DNA from: a virus
Virus record (IMG/VR): IMGVR_UViG_3300027969_005288
Location: 1 to 47,916 of that record
DNA length: 47,916 nucleotides
Direction: 5' to 3' (one strand)
In this document: piece after piece, positions 15,372 through 24,108 of the stretch
Numbering within the stretch: position 1 is the first letter of the stretch
Layout: each line of letters opens with the position of its first letter
Translations under genes and position numbers: made by a program
The notes under the pieces: generated by a model
Told to the model about the DNA's origin: nothing
Database searches by the model: none
Seen by the model: the letters and a program-made list of their open reading frames with translations, nothing else

Positions 15372-16706
15372 TTATACATATCTTTGAGCCATTCTTTGCC
15401 AATTACCTAGACCTGCTTTTTTAAAACCAGCAGCTTTTACGAATGTTCGCATTGATATATTCTTAGCATTTTGCATAAATTCAAAAATTTCTTCTTTGTC
15501 TTCTATTGACATATCAATAGGTTCAAGATATGGCAATAATCTTCTCATTCTTTCCATAAGAGTAGCATCATCAGGATTTATATCAATAAGTATTGATCTT
15601 GACTGAATAGCACCATCAGGATCAGCTATCGATTTAGATAAGTTTGAAATAAAAATTACTCTTCCTGTAAAATCAAATTGATTAGGAACTTCTCCACTTT
15701 CAACCGCATCACCATATCCTTCAGGATTATCATCATACATAGTAGGATCAAATAACCCTTTTACTTTTTTGATATATGCAATTCTTCTTACCTTTTTAGT
15801 ATCAAGCGCAGCTTTTAAAATATTTCTACCATTTTCATCTCTAAAAACAGCATCAGCATCATCAAAAATAATAGTTTTTTCCCTATATTGAAAAAGTTTA
15901 ATAAACATCATAACAGTTGAAACGCTACCAGTTATAAGCACATAGTCTTCATCTCTTACTAATCCTTCATCTTGCATAGCTTTTTCAACAGTGTATGTTT
16001 TTCCAGTTCCTGCCCTGCCTGTAATAAATAGTGAATTAAAAGCACCTGCTGCAATTTTTCTTGAAACTTGATAAAGATCATCCATAGTTTCTTCTATATA
16101 TGCTACTTTATCATTTAAAGTTAATTCGTTTTTGTTAACTACAGGAGAACCAGTTTCTTTAATTACTGGATTTTTTCTAACACTTAGAATTTGTCTATAT
16201 GGAAATCCAAAATCTTGTGCTATTTGAGCTGCAGTATGACCTTTATCAAGTTCTGCTAAAATAGTATCAATGTCATTTTTAGATAATGGTGCCATTCTCT
16301 TGCCTTCAAGTAACAAAGACTCAGATATAACAGTAGATAAATATTTTGGATTCATTAATCTAACAAATTCTCCTATTAGTTTTACTATTGGAAAATTTTC
16401 TGATGTAATTTCAAAATCTGCAGTATTGGAAATAAAATCTGAAAAATAAGAAAGAGAGCCTACTATGCCAGGTGCAGAAACGCTATAACTTACACATATA
16501 GCAGAATTATCTGTATCAGTATACATCATAACCGAAGGAATATCATTTCTCATTTCAACAAAAGGAAAAATCTTATAAGAACTCCCAGTACTTCTATTAA
16601 TAATAGAATTAATTAATTTTGATGCTTTCATAAAATTTACATCTGAGAACTGTTTGTTTATTACAGATTCATTTATAAATTCTTCAAATAATTTGACGTG
16701 TTTCAT
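15372..16706 (-). CDS. AAA-type ATPase with HTH segment and capsid-targeting-like leader
   Basis: The 444-residue protein starts MKHVKLFEEFINES, which resembles T4 prohead-targeting leaders with an IxE cleavage site. Residues 15-140 are unrecognised. A helix-turn-helix-like stretch, KGHTAAQIAQDFGFPYRQI, lies near 155-174. The P-loop domain has Walker A GRAGTGKT at 230-237, Walker B IIFDDAD at about 279-285 and an asparagine-type sensor in VIFISNLSK. An Arg-rich C-terminal segment follows. It may remodel DNA or protein complexes, and if the leader is cleaved it would be an ejected head protein. It overlaps the downstream end of the second ATP-grasp gene by 4 bases. Confidence 0.65.
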   Translation of the reverse strand: MKHVKLFEEFINESVINKQFSDVNFMKASKLINSIINRSTGSSYKIFPFVEMRNDIPSVMMYTDTDNSAICVSYSVSAPGIVGSLSYFSDFISNTADFEITSENFPIVKLIGEFVRLMNPKYLSTVISESLLLEGKRMAPLSKNDIDTILAELDKGHTAAQIAQDFGFPYRQILSVRKNPVIKETGSPVVNKNELTLNDKVAYIEETMDDLYQVSRKIAAGAFNSLFITGRAGTGKTYTVEKAMQDEGLVRDEDYVLITGSVSTVMMFIKLFQYREKTIIFDDADAVFRDENGRNILKAALDTKKVRRIAYIKKVKGLFDPTMYDDNPEGYGDAVESGEVPNQFDFTGRVIFISNLSKSIADPDGAIQSRSILIDINPDDATLMERMRRLLPYLEPIDMSIEDKEEIFEFMQNAKNISMRTFVKAAGFKKAGLGNWQRMAQRYV

Positions 16707-17671
16707 AGTTGTGAATGTATTTTATTTATTAAAATTTGAGGAACATTAATGCCACTTAATTCTTGAGAAAGTTGATATTGCGGTGCGGAATTAACTTCCA
16801 TTATATACCATTTTTTATTTCTAGTGTCTTGTATGAGATCTACACCTGCTATATCTTTTTTTAACACCTTAACAGCATCTAATGCTATTTGAGAAGCTGC
16901 AATAGGAATTTTTTCTACAAATCCACTGCCGCCTTGTGATATGTTATTTCTAAAATCTTTTTTAGAATCTTTAGCAACTCTCTTAACTGATGAAATAATT
17001 TTATTATCAAATACTAAAATTCGATAATCTCCATCATTAGGAATAAATTTCTGAACCATTCTAAAATCTTCGTATGTTGGCTTTTGAGTATCAGAAAATA
17101 ATTTAATTAACTCATTAGAATTATCACATTTATTAATACCATTACCTTGAGATGAATTCATTATCTTACAAACTACTGGATATAAATTATCCCATTTTGA
17201 TTTAATATAATTAACTGTGTCTTTTGAATTAGAAGATATTAAAGTAGGAATGTAAGGCAGATTTGCTCTAGTTAGTGAATACATATCTTGCGCCTTATTT
17301 CCTTTATCTGAAGGAGTTCCATAATTAAAATAAGGAATATCATAATAATCTAAATTTTGTAATATTAAGTTAACTATTTCAGATTTTTCTATCATCATAC
17401 CCATGATAACATAATCAAAATCTTTTAAATTAAAAGAATCTATATAAATTTCATTATTATCAATTAAAACATTATCATATTTATATGAAAATGCATTTAT
17501 ATTTTTTTCTTTTGCTAATTCTATAAGTAATTTATCTGCCGTTTTATGACCTCTTGCATATTTATCTTCAGTACCTGGTTTTGAAACTGTAGATTGTTTA
17601 AAATTTAAAATAAGAAGCTTTTTTTGATTTTTATAATCTTTAAATGTTTTTATAGTAGTATATTTATTCAT
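16703..17671 (-). CDS. RimK-like ATP-grasp ligase
   Basis: The 322-residue protein has the ATP-grasp layout: a pre-ATP-grasp domain up to about residue 140, VVCKIMNSSQGNGINK as the phosphate-binding loop, VQKFIPNDGDYRILVF as the hinge and acid region, and IMEVNSAPQYQ as the Mg-binding Glu/Asn motif. RimK-type enzymes form peptide bonds between a carboxylate and an amino acid, commonly glutamate. Its start overlaps the end of the RimK/RimB fusion by 8 bases, so the two ligases are coexpressed and may act in sequence or as a heteromer. The target protein is not evident. Confidence 0.8.
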   Translation of the reverse strand: MNKYTTIKTFKDYKNQKKLLILNFKQSTVSKPGTEDKYARGHKTADKLLIELAKEKNINAFSYKYDNVLIDNNEIYIDSFNLKDFDYVIMGMMIEKSEIVNLILQNLDYYDIPYFNYGTPSDKGNKAQDMYSLTRANLPYIPTLISSNSKDTVNYIKSKWDNLYPVVCKIMNSSQGNGINKCDNSNELIKLFSDTQKPTYEDFRMVQKFIPNDGDYRILVFDNKIISSVKRVAKDSKKDFRNNISQGGSGFVEKIPIAASQIALDAVKVLKKDIAGVDLIQDTRNKKWYIMEVNSAPQYQLSQELSGINVPQILINKIHSQL

Positions 17672-19106
17672 TGCTTAGATTTATTCCTGCGTGTTTTTGT
17701 CCTTTAGCTTTAATTGGATTAAAATTTTTATCAACGCTTTTAACTGAAACTAGAGTAAATTCCTTATCAGGATTTATAACAATTCCTGCTTTTTCCATAA
17801 ATTTTCTATTTACTAAGAATGGAGTGCTTTTAATTTGTCTATCTACAGGACTAATAGGCACATCTTCAAAAGTTTTTCCTGCAAAAAAGATATTCATATA
17901 TATAATAGGACGTTTTTCTATAATATCACCTACTTCTGTTTCAGAATAGCCAACTATTTTATTTTTATATGTTTTATTCTTTAATGTCCATTTGCATAAA
18001 TTGCCATCTATTTCTACATGATCAACATGCATTGAACAACTTTTAGAACCGTTGCCTGTATCAAATTTTGCTACAAATTCACCTACTCCTTCAACTTCAA
18101 TAATTTCTCTAAACCCTGTTTCAACTCTTTCTATTTTCCAATTTTTCTTATCTTCTAGAAAAGATACGAGTTGATCAGACATTGAAATTCCAGTTGTTTT
18201 TTCAATACCTTCAATACCAGGTGAACTATTTACTTCTAACACATAAGGCTTTCCTGTTTTTTTATCAATAATAATATCAACACCACACCAGATACAACCT
18301 ACAACGGAAGCAGCTTTTTTTGCAACTTCAATAATTTCTTCACTTAATTTTACTTTTTGAGTAGTAGCACCTAATGAGAAATTAGTTCTAAAATCTTTCT
18401 TTACTTTATTTCTTCTCATAGCTCCAATGATTGAAGCTTCTTTAGAATTAACTAAAACATGAATTCTTAAATCATAGTCAGAAGAAATCATTTCCTGTAT
18501 TAAAATTTCTGCCTTATTATCTAATTTTCTAATTGTCTGGTATACTGATTTTAGAGAAGAATATGAATCTACGACCGATACACCTATTCCTTGAGTACCA
18601 CTTAAAAGTTTTATAACTAATGGAAATTTACCACCAATTTGTTTTAAGGCCTTATCAATAGCTTCTTCATCAGGTAATAAAGTAGTTCTTGGAACAGGTA
18701 TACCATTATTACTTAATTGCATTGTAGTAAGATACTTATTTTCACAAATTTCCATTGATTCTAGACTGTTTATACAGAAAAAATTATTTTTTTCTAATTG
18801 AAAAATAATATTCTTCGTATGAGTACCTTCTAACACTCCTCTTCTTGATAAAATTACGGTATTGTCTCTGCTTAAAGAAGGTCCTTTTTTATTTTCATTT
18901 AAAAATTGAAAAAGTCCATTGTCTAGAGATTTAATTGTTAATTTTAAAGGTTCGAAACAATATACATTAAATCCTTTTTTTGTAGCCGAAGATTTAATTT
19001 TTTTAACAGTATTATTTTCAATATCATTGCTTAATATAACTAAATTATTACTATTGTTATCACTGTTATTTTCATTTACAAAATCCCAAAATTCATATAT
19101 TTTCAT
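17664..19106 (-). CDS. RimK ATP-grasp ligase fused to a RimB-like retropepsin-fold protease
   Basis: Residues 90-310 are a RimK ATP-grasp domain: FPLVIKLLSGTQGIGVSVVD, DLRIHVLV, and EVNSSPGIEGIE at 291. From about 330 a second domain matches the RimB/ATP-dependent zinc protease family, with the aspartic-protease-like FVAKFDTGNGSKS (DTG at 349-351) and VNRKFMEKAGIVINP near the end. RimK polymerises glutamate onto ribosomal protein S6 and RimB modulates it, so a writer/trimmer of amino-acid tails is inferred. The N-terminus MKIYEFWDFVNEN resembles a capsid-targeting leader ending VNE. It starts 21 bases after the 121-residue gene. The fold calls are firm; the target is unknown. Confidence 0.85.
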   Translation of the reverse strand: MKIYEFWDFVNENNSDNNSNNLVILSNDIENNTVKKIKSSATKKGFNVYCFEPLKLTIKSLDNGLFQFLNENKKGPSLSRDNTVILSRRGVLEGTHTKNIIFQLEKNNFFCINSLESMEICENKYLTTMQLSNNGIPVPRTTLLPDEEAIDKALKQIGGKFPLVIKLLSGTQGIGVSVVDSYSSLKSVYQTIRKLDNKAEILIQEMISSDYDLRIHVLVNSKEASIIGAMRRNKVKKDFRTNFSLGATTQKVKLSEEIIEVAKKAASVVGCIWCGVDIIIDKKTGKPYVLEVNSSPGIEGIEKTTGISMSDQLVSFLEDKKNWKIERVETGFREIIEVEGVGEFVAKFDTGNGSKSCSMHVDHVEIDGNLCKWTLKNKTYKNKIVGYSETEVGDIIEKRPIIYMNIFFAGKTFEDVPISPVDRQIKSTPFLVNRKFMEKAGIVINPDKEFTLVSVKSVDKNFNPIKAKGQKHAGINLSNE

Positions 19107-19127
19107 ATTTACTATTAAATTATTATA

Positions 19128-19493
19128 TTATATATTTTGAGTTAAAGATTTTTTTATTTCATTTATGGCATACTCGTCAATCCATTTTTCAAATTCTATG
19201 CTGTTTTCTATATCATTAATTCTAACAATTGATTCAGGATCACCATATTGAAAATACTCAGTTTTATATTCTACACTATTTTTTATATTTTCTATTTGTG
19301 CATTACCTTGTTTAAATCCACTTGATATTGAATATTTAATATCATCTATACTACCACTACCTAATATAGCTGACTTAATACTTGCATTAACTTGAGCAGA
19401 AATACTGTAATTCCTAATCTGTTCAGCTTTAGTAGAAGAAATTTCATTCTTTTTTTTAATTAAAAAGCCTTGAAGTGTTATTTCGCCATGCAT
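19128..19493 (-). CDS. Unrecognised 121-residue protein
   Basis: No family is recognised. The sequence is polar, with Ser/Ile-rich repeats of the form IKSAILGSGSIDDIKYSISSG that may form a short beta-solenoid or amphipathic helices, and an acidic C-terminal half. Its ATG shares a base with the stop of the methyltransferase gene (TAATG-type coupling), so the two are probably translated together. It might be an accessory to either the methyltransferase or the downstream ATP-grasp pair, but nothing in the sequence decides this. Confidence 0.55.
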   Translation of the reverse strand: MHGEITLQGFLIKKKNEISSTKAEQIRNYSISAQVNASIKSAILGSGSIDDIKYSISSGFKQGNAQIENIKNSVEYKTEYFQYGDPESIVRINDIENSIEFEKWIDEYAINEIKKSLTQNI

Positions 19494-20689
19494 TATAGTA
19501 TATTATAAACTTTAATTTTTTCTGATAGATCAACTTTTTGAGATTCATTATTTTGTTTTACGAATTTTCCGCCCCACTCCTTAACTTCACCATTTACAAA
19601 TTTAATAACTTCTCTAGTCCAATCAGCAGCAGTAGTAGTAGGAACATTCTGACATAGATGATTCATATTATCTCCAGCAAGATTAAAATCATTAGGCAGT
19701 CCCATTAAATGCATAGCTTCTCTTACTGTAAGCCCTCTTGGATGAATTGGATGGACGATATTTCTGTATCTACCAATTAAAGAATTTATATGTGTAGTAA
19801 AAAGTATAGGTGGATCTACCCAAAGACCTCTACCTTCTTCTTTATTTCTTCTTGCTCTAATAAAAACATTAAGCAAATTCTTTACACTATTTTCTTCAGC
19901 CCATTTTATAGCCAAGTCAAATCTACCATCTTCAACCCATGCAAAAACAGAACTATACCCATGTGCATAGAGATCTTTTATAGTATATCCATGATCAGTT
20001 ATCATTTTAAACCAAGGATTTTCATCTATATATTCTATACCAAAAAATCTGTCCATTTCAGTAGCATTTTCAGGTATTTGTGCTAAATAGTCAGGAAGCA
20101 TGGGAGTTTCTTTTTTATACCATGACATGATAGGAGCTTTATCTCCTTCCCAGAAAAAATAAAAAGTTCTATGTCTATGCTGTGGAATACCATGTAAAAA
20201 AGTATCAGTTTTTACCATAGAAAAAGCATAGCCATTTTCTTCTCCAATTCTTCTTAATCTTTCAACTACACCTGTTCCAACTTTGCCGTAAAGACCTGGA
20301 GCATTTTCTCCCCAAAATACCTTAGGCTTCATTTGCTCAAGAACAAATGAAGCACTCTTATACATCCATTCATTCTGAATCGCATCGCTACCTCTCCCTT
20401 TAGCTGTATTTGTAGATGAGTTTAATTGCGAAAGTCCAGCACATGGACATACAGTACTTACAAAATCCATTCTACCATATTGTGATATATCATATTCTGC
20501 AACATTAGTTGCAGAATCTATATTTACAAAAGGAGTATCTTTAAAATAATTTTTACAATGTTGATCATTATCTGCAAATGCTGAATATGAAACTATAAGA
20601 TCAGGATCACTGCCTACTGCATTTTTATTGCCTACTGTCATTCCACCTACTAAAGGAATAATAGTTCCCCATTTAATTTTATTTTCCAT
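19493..20689 (-). CDS. C5-cytosine DNA methyltransferase family protein
   Basis: The motif order is that of C5 methyltransferases. A glycine-rich motif I variant (IIPLVGGMTVG) is near residue 10, motif IV contains the catalytic cysteine in VCPCAGLSQL (CPC at 81-83), motif VI is GENAPGLYG at 127, motif VIII QHRHRTF at 170, and motifs IX-X are LTVREAMHLMGLP and QNVPTTTAADW. The usual PCQGFS is altered to PCAGLS, and motif I lacks the typical DLFAG. Such enzymes transfer methyl from AdoMet to cytosine C5. The 398-residue length leaves about 100 residues for target recognition. It is the last enzyme of the DNA-modification run, 13 bases after a glycosyltransferase. Confidence 0.75.
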   Translation of the reverse strand: MENKIKWGTIIPLVGGMTVGNKNAVGSDPDLIVSYSAFADNDQHCKNYFKDTPFVNIDSATNVAEYDISQYGRMDFVSTVCPCAGLSQLNSSTNTAKGRGSDAIQNEWMYKSASFVLEQMKPKVFWGENAPGLYGKVGTGVVERLRRIGEENGYAFSMVKTDTFLHGIPQHRHRTFYFFWEGDKAPIMSWYKKETPMLPDYLAQIPENATEMDRFFGIEYIDENPWFKMITDHGYTIKDLYAHGYSSVFAWVEDGRFDLAIKWAEENSVKNLLNVFIRARRNKEEGRGLWVDPPILFTTHINSLIGRYRNIVHPIHPRGLTVREAMHLMGLPNDFNLAGDNMNHLCQNVPTTTAADWTREVIKFVNGEVKEWGGKFVKQNNESQKVDLSEKIKVYNIL

Positions 20690-20702
20690 TTTTATTTAAT
20701 TT

Positions 20703-21809
20703 TTAAAAAATACTATTTTTTATTTTTTGTGGTATATTAGTTTGATGTAAGCATTCTTTAAAACTTAAAGATTTATTAATAAACCATTCTTTAGTTTTTA
20801 ATTTTTCCCAGTCTTTACTACTATGTATTTTATTTAAAAGTTCTAAATAATTAGTATTTTCAATTTTATTTTTAATATTTTCTATATTTACTAAAAGATC
20901 TTCTTCTATTATTTTTGTAAGACAAGGATGTTCAGTAAAAGCTTGTTTCCATTCACATTTGTCTAGAATGAAAGGAATACATCCTTTTGTAATAGCATCC
21001 CAAAATCTGATAGAAGAAAAATCAGTATCTTCATATGAAGGTATTACAAGAGTAAATTTACTATCTTTTAACATTTGAGCATACTCTGCTCTTTTCACAG
21101 TATTATCAATTTCTAATTTTGGAAATCTGACTAGAAAATTTATGTTTTCTTTAAGTGCAGCCAACTGATAATATAGAGGTTCTCTGTCTGCAGTTAAAAC
21201 AGTAAAACCAAAAGAAAATATTTTTTTCTTATCGTATGTAATCATCATATCTTTAGAAAAACTCCATTCGACAAAAGGGAAATATTTTGCATTAATTCTA
21301 GAATTTTCATAAAAGAAAAAATTATTTTCATTAGCTCCATTAATTTTATTCCATGAACCTTCTTGAGGATCTACATAAATATGAATTACAGGTATAGTTT
21401 TACTTATGTGATATGCAATAAAAGACATATCATAAAAATTTCTATTTGATACAAACGTAGGTACTTTATCATTTTCAAAGAAAGAAATTCCTTTTCTTTC
21501 TGTCCCATTTTTAAAATGAAATTTAATATCATTATGTATAGTAATAAGTTGTGTAATATTTTTGCTAGCTATAATTTCATCTATAATATTTTTTTTATCT
21601 TGTACAGTGTTAGCTTCAAAATATTCTCGTGTATCTAAAATTTTAATTTCAGGAAAGTTGTTTTTTCCAAATCTTTTATTAATCTTGTCAGGTGTTTTAG
21701 TTAACCATATAAATTCTTTATCAGGGAAAAGCTCAGTCCACCTAATAAAGTGATAAGGCTCATATTCTACCCTTGCAAAAGGAGGCCTGGTTCTTATTAT
21801 TGCTATCAT
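20703..21809 (-). CDS. GT-B-type glycosyltransferase (exostosin-like C-terminal region)
   Basis: The 368-residue protein has a variable acceptor half and a more recognisable C-terminal donor half. The stretch YAQMLKDSKFTLVIPSYEDT followed by SSIRFWDAITKGCIPFIL resembles exostosin/GT47-like and phage DNA glucosyltransferase donor regions, where the Arg and following acidic residue contact the sugar nucleotide. No membrane segment or signal peptide is visible, so it acts in the cytoplasm. It lies between a beta-glucosyltransferase-like gene (12-base gap) and the C5 methyltransferase (13-base gap), which favours a DNA acceptor over a surface glycan. Family placement is moderate; donor and acceptor are not known. 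Confidence 0.6.
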   Translation of the reverse strand: MIAIIRTRPPFARVEYEPYHFIRWTELFPDKEFIWLTKTPDKINKRFGKNNFPEIKILDTREYFEANTVQDKKNIIDEIIASKNITQLITIHNDIKFHFKNGTERKGISFFENDKVPTFVSNRNFYDMSFIAYHISKTIPVIHIYVDPQEGSWNKINGANENNFFFYENSRINAKYFPFVEWSFSKDMMITYDKKKIFSFGFTVLTADREPLYYQLAALKENINFLVRFPKLEIDNTVKRAEYAQMLKDSKFTLVIPSYEDTDFSSIRFWDAITKGCIPFILDKCEWKQAFTEHPCLTKIIEEDLLVNIENIKNKIENTNYLELLNKIHSSKDWEKLKTKEWFINKSLSFKECLHQTNIPQKIKNSIF

Positions 21810-21821
21810 TTATAATTTAAA

Positions 21822-22997
21822 TTAAAATAACTGTTTAACTTTAGATTTTGGCTTATCTCCTAATTCTTTTTCTATTTCAATTTCTTTTATTATTTCAATA
21901 GAATCAATTTCAAAATTAAAAATTAACCTAACCTGTTCCTTAAAAAGTTCTTTCATATCCCATTTTTCAACAAGTTTTATAAGATCTTCTTCAGTTGTAA
22001 AGTAGCAATCTAAACCGCCAAATACTTTTTTATGTTTATCAGTTTCAGTCCAAACAAAAACAGGAATACCTTTCAATAAAGGTTCATAAAAAGTAGCGCC
22101 TAGATAAGAAGATTGTCTGCCTTTTCCAATATAAATAGTCCAATCAAATTTTCTTAAAAAGTTAGGCAATTCTATATTATTAATATATTTACCATCACCT
22201 TTAATATCTTCTCTTAATTCATCTGATCTAGAACCTGCAAATATAATATCTATTTTACCTTTAAAAATTTTATTGCATACTGAAATTCTGTCAGCTGTAA
22301 ATAGTGGTACATAAACTCCTTTCTTTTCATATATAGATTTTGCTTTAATGCCAATAGTAGGCAAATCATAAAGAATAATATCAGAAAGATATGACACTGT
22401 GATTTGATCTTTTATACTATCTTTAACATGATCATTAGCCCAATCTGTAATTTTATTTTCATTCATTAATAGAGTAACATTTGACCAATCTTCTTTTCTT
22501 TGTACTCTATCTAAAATACCTGGATTCTTAATTAAAAAGTTTTCATTTTTAGCCCTATTTTCAATATAATCTATAATATCATAGTATCCGGAAAAAAGTT
22601 CATCATTATAAAAAACTGTAGCAGGACCGGTCCATTCTCTAAGAACTTCTGCAAAATCTACACAACAGTCTCTAACTACTCCACCAAAACAGTTATAATT
22701 TTCATGATGAATAAAAAGCATATCAGCAGGTTTAACTTCGTCAACTAGTTCAAACTGATATCCATTAAAAAGACTTTTAAAATATTCAAGATTATTTTTT
22801 CCTATATTTCCTGCTGTATTACATCTAATAATATATTTTGCATTAGGCCATAAACGAATAGGCAGAGTCACATCTTTTGCAGGCTTAGTTTTCTTTGGAT
22901 ATTTTCCAAAATAAAAAAGCATTACAGACTTTACACCAGTATCTGGTGTATTAAAATGTTTTATTTTCATTTTATTGTGTTTTAAGAATTTTATCAA
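21822..22997 (-). CDS. GT-B glycosyltransferase resembling T4 DNA beta-glucosyltransferase
   Basis: The 391 residues recall T4 beta-glucosyltransferase (351 residues). The segment YNCFGGVVRDCCVDFAEVL with VFYNDELFSG parallels the T4 NFFGGKPN and YLFTDIRLPF region. Later, DIIFAGSRSDELRED parallels the T4 VIYGGSFRSGQRES, and ATFYEPLLKGIPVFVW with CYFTTEEDLIKLVEK parallels the T4 donor-site region. These are by-eye matches from memory, not an alignment. T4 BGT adds glucose to 5-hydroxymethylcytosine in DNA. Overlap with the mutase gene by 26 bases, and the hydroxymethylase gene just beyond it, support the same kind of role here, possibly with a different sugar. Confidence 0.6.
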   Translation of the reverse strand: MIKFLKHNKMKIKHFNTPDTGVKSVMLFYFGKYPKKTKPAKDVTLPIRLWPNAKYIIRCNTAGNIGKNNLEYFKSLFNGYQFELVDEVKPADMLFIHHENYNCFGGVVRDCCVDFAEVLREWTGPATVFYNDELFSGYYDIIDYIENRAKNENFLIKNPGILDRVQRKEDWSNVTLLMNENKITDWANDHVKDSIKDQITVSYLSDIILYDLPTIGIKAKSIYEKKGVYVPLFTADRISVCNKIFKGKIDIIFAGSRSDELREDIKGDGKYINNIELPNFLRKFDWTIYIGKGRQSSYLGATFYEPLLKGIPVFVWTETDKHKKVFGGLDCYFTTEEDLIKLVEKWDMKELFKEQVRLIFNFEIDSIEIIKEIEIEKELGDKPKSKVKQLF

Positions 22998-24108
22998 CTA
23001 ATGACAATGTAGAACCTATAACCATATCCATGTCATAATATTTATAATCAGCTAATCGGCCTGCTGAATATTTTCCAGTTTTACCAAATCTTTCACTATA
23101 TTTTTTGTGCAACTTATTATTTTTATCATCAGCTATAGGATAGTAAGCTTCTTTGCCTCTATTCCAATCTGCTGGATATTCTTTAGTAATCCAAGTTACT
23201 TGCGATTTGTGTCCACCAAAATGTTTATGTTCAATTATTCTTGTATATGGTACTTTACTTTCATTGTAATTAATGACAGACATACCTTGAAAATCTTCAG
23301 TTTCTATTTTTTCATGAACAAATTCTAAACTTCTCCATTCAAGTTCTCCTTCATCCCAATTAAAATATTCATCTAAAGGCCCAGTATAAAGGATATTATC
23401 AGCCTGAGAATCCCAGTATTCTTTATTTTCAAGATAATCTGTACCTAATTTTATTTCTATTCCATTTAAACAATTTTTAAATATTTCAGTATATCCTTCA
23501 ACCGGTAATCCGCAATAATCAGCATTTAAAAAATAAGTATCATCAAAATTAGTACGAACAGGAATTCTTTTAATAATTCTAGATGGTAAATTACGAGGAG
23601 CAGTACCCCATTGTTTTTGTGTATATTCTTTAACAAAAATCTCATATAATTCAGGTCCTATTTGTTTAATACAGTGACTTTCTAGATTATCTTCTGTAAG
23701 ATCACCATATACTGGGTCATGTGTAAGATTTTTAAATTTTTCATAATATGCTTTTGCATCATCAGGAGTTTTAATTTCAGAATTTAATTCATTTAAAGTT
23801 TTTAGATTAATAGGAAATGTATAAAATTTTTCATCATAAAAACATTTCACCTGGTGGTGATAAGATTTAAACTCTGCAAACTGTGTAATCCAATCCCATA
23901 CTCTTTTTGAATTTGTATGAAAAATATGAGCACCCCATACATGAATAGGAATACCGTCTCTTTTTTCAGTATAGCAATTTCCACCTATATTTTCTCTTCT
24001 ATCTATAATTAAACATCTTTTACCCACTTTTTTCATTTCGTGAGCAAATACAGACCCTGCTAAGCCTGAACCAACTATTAACCAGTCGTAAGGTTTGTTT
24101 CTATCCAT
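22972..24108 (-). CDS. glf: UDP-galactopyranose mutase
   Basis: The FAD-binding N-terminus WLIVGSGLAGSVFAHEM and the family signatures GGNCYTEKRDGIPIHVWG and HIFHTNSKRVWDW are all present. So are the substrate-site segments WGTAPRNLPSRIIKRIPVR, GPLDEYF and YYPIADDKNNKL, and the closing FAD motif GRLADYKYYDMD. The 378 residues are full length. The enzyme interconverts UDP-galactopyranose and UDP-galactofuranose and needs reduced FAD. It overlaps the hydroxymethylase-like gene by 31 bases and the BGT-like gene by 26, so it belongs to the modification operon. This raises the possibility that galactofuranose is the donor used by one of the adjacent transferases. Confidence 0.93.
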   Translation of the reverse strand: MDRNKPYDWLIVGSGLAGSVFAHEMKKVGKRCLIIDRRENIGGNCYTEKRDGIPIHVWGAHIFHTNSKRVWDWITQFAEFKSYHHQVKCFYDEKFYTFPINLKTLNELNSEIKTPDDAKAYYEKFKNLTHDPVYGDLTEDNLESHCIKQIGPELYEIFVKEYTQKQWGTAPRNLPSRIIKRIPVRTNFDDTYFLNADYCGLPVEGYTEIFKNCLNGIEIKLGTDYLENKEYWDSQADNILYTGPLDEYFNWDEGELEWRSLEFVHEKIETEDFQGMSVINYNESKVPYTRIIEHKHFGGHKSQVTWITKEYPADWNRGKEAYYPIADDKNNKLHKKYSERFGKTGKYSAGRLADYKYYDMDMVIGSTLSLVDKILKTQ

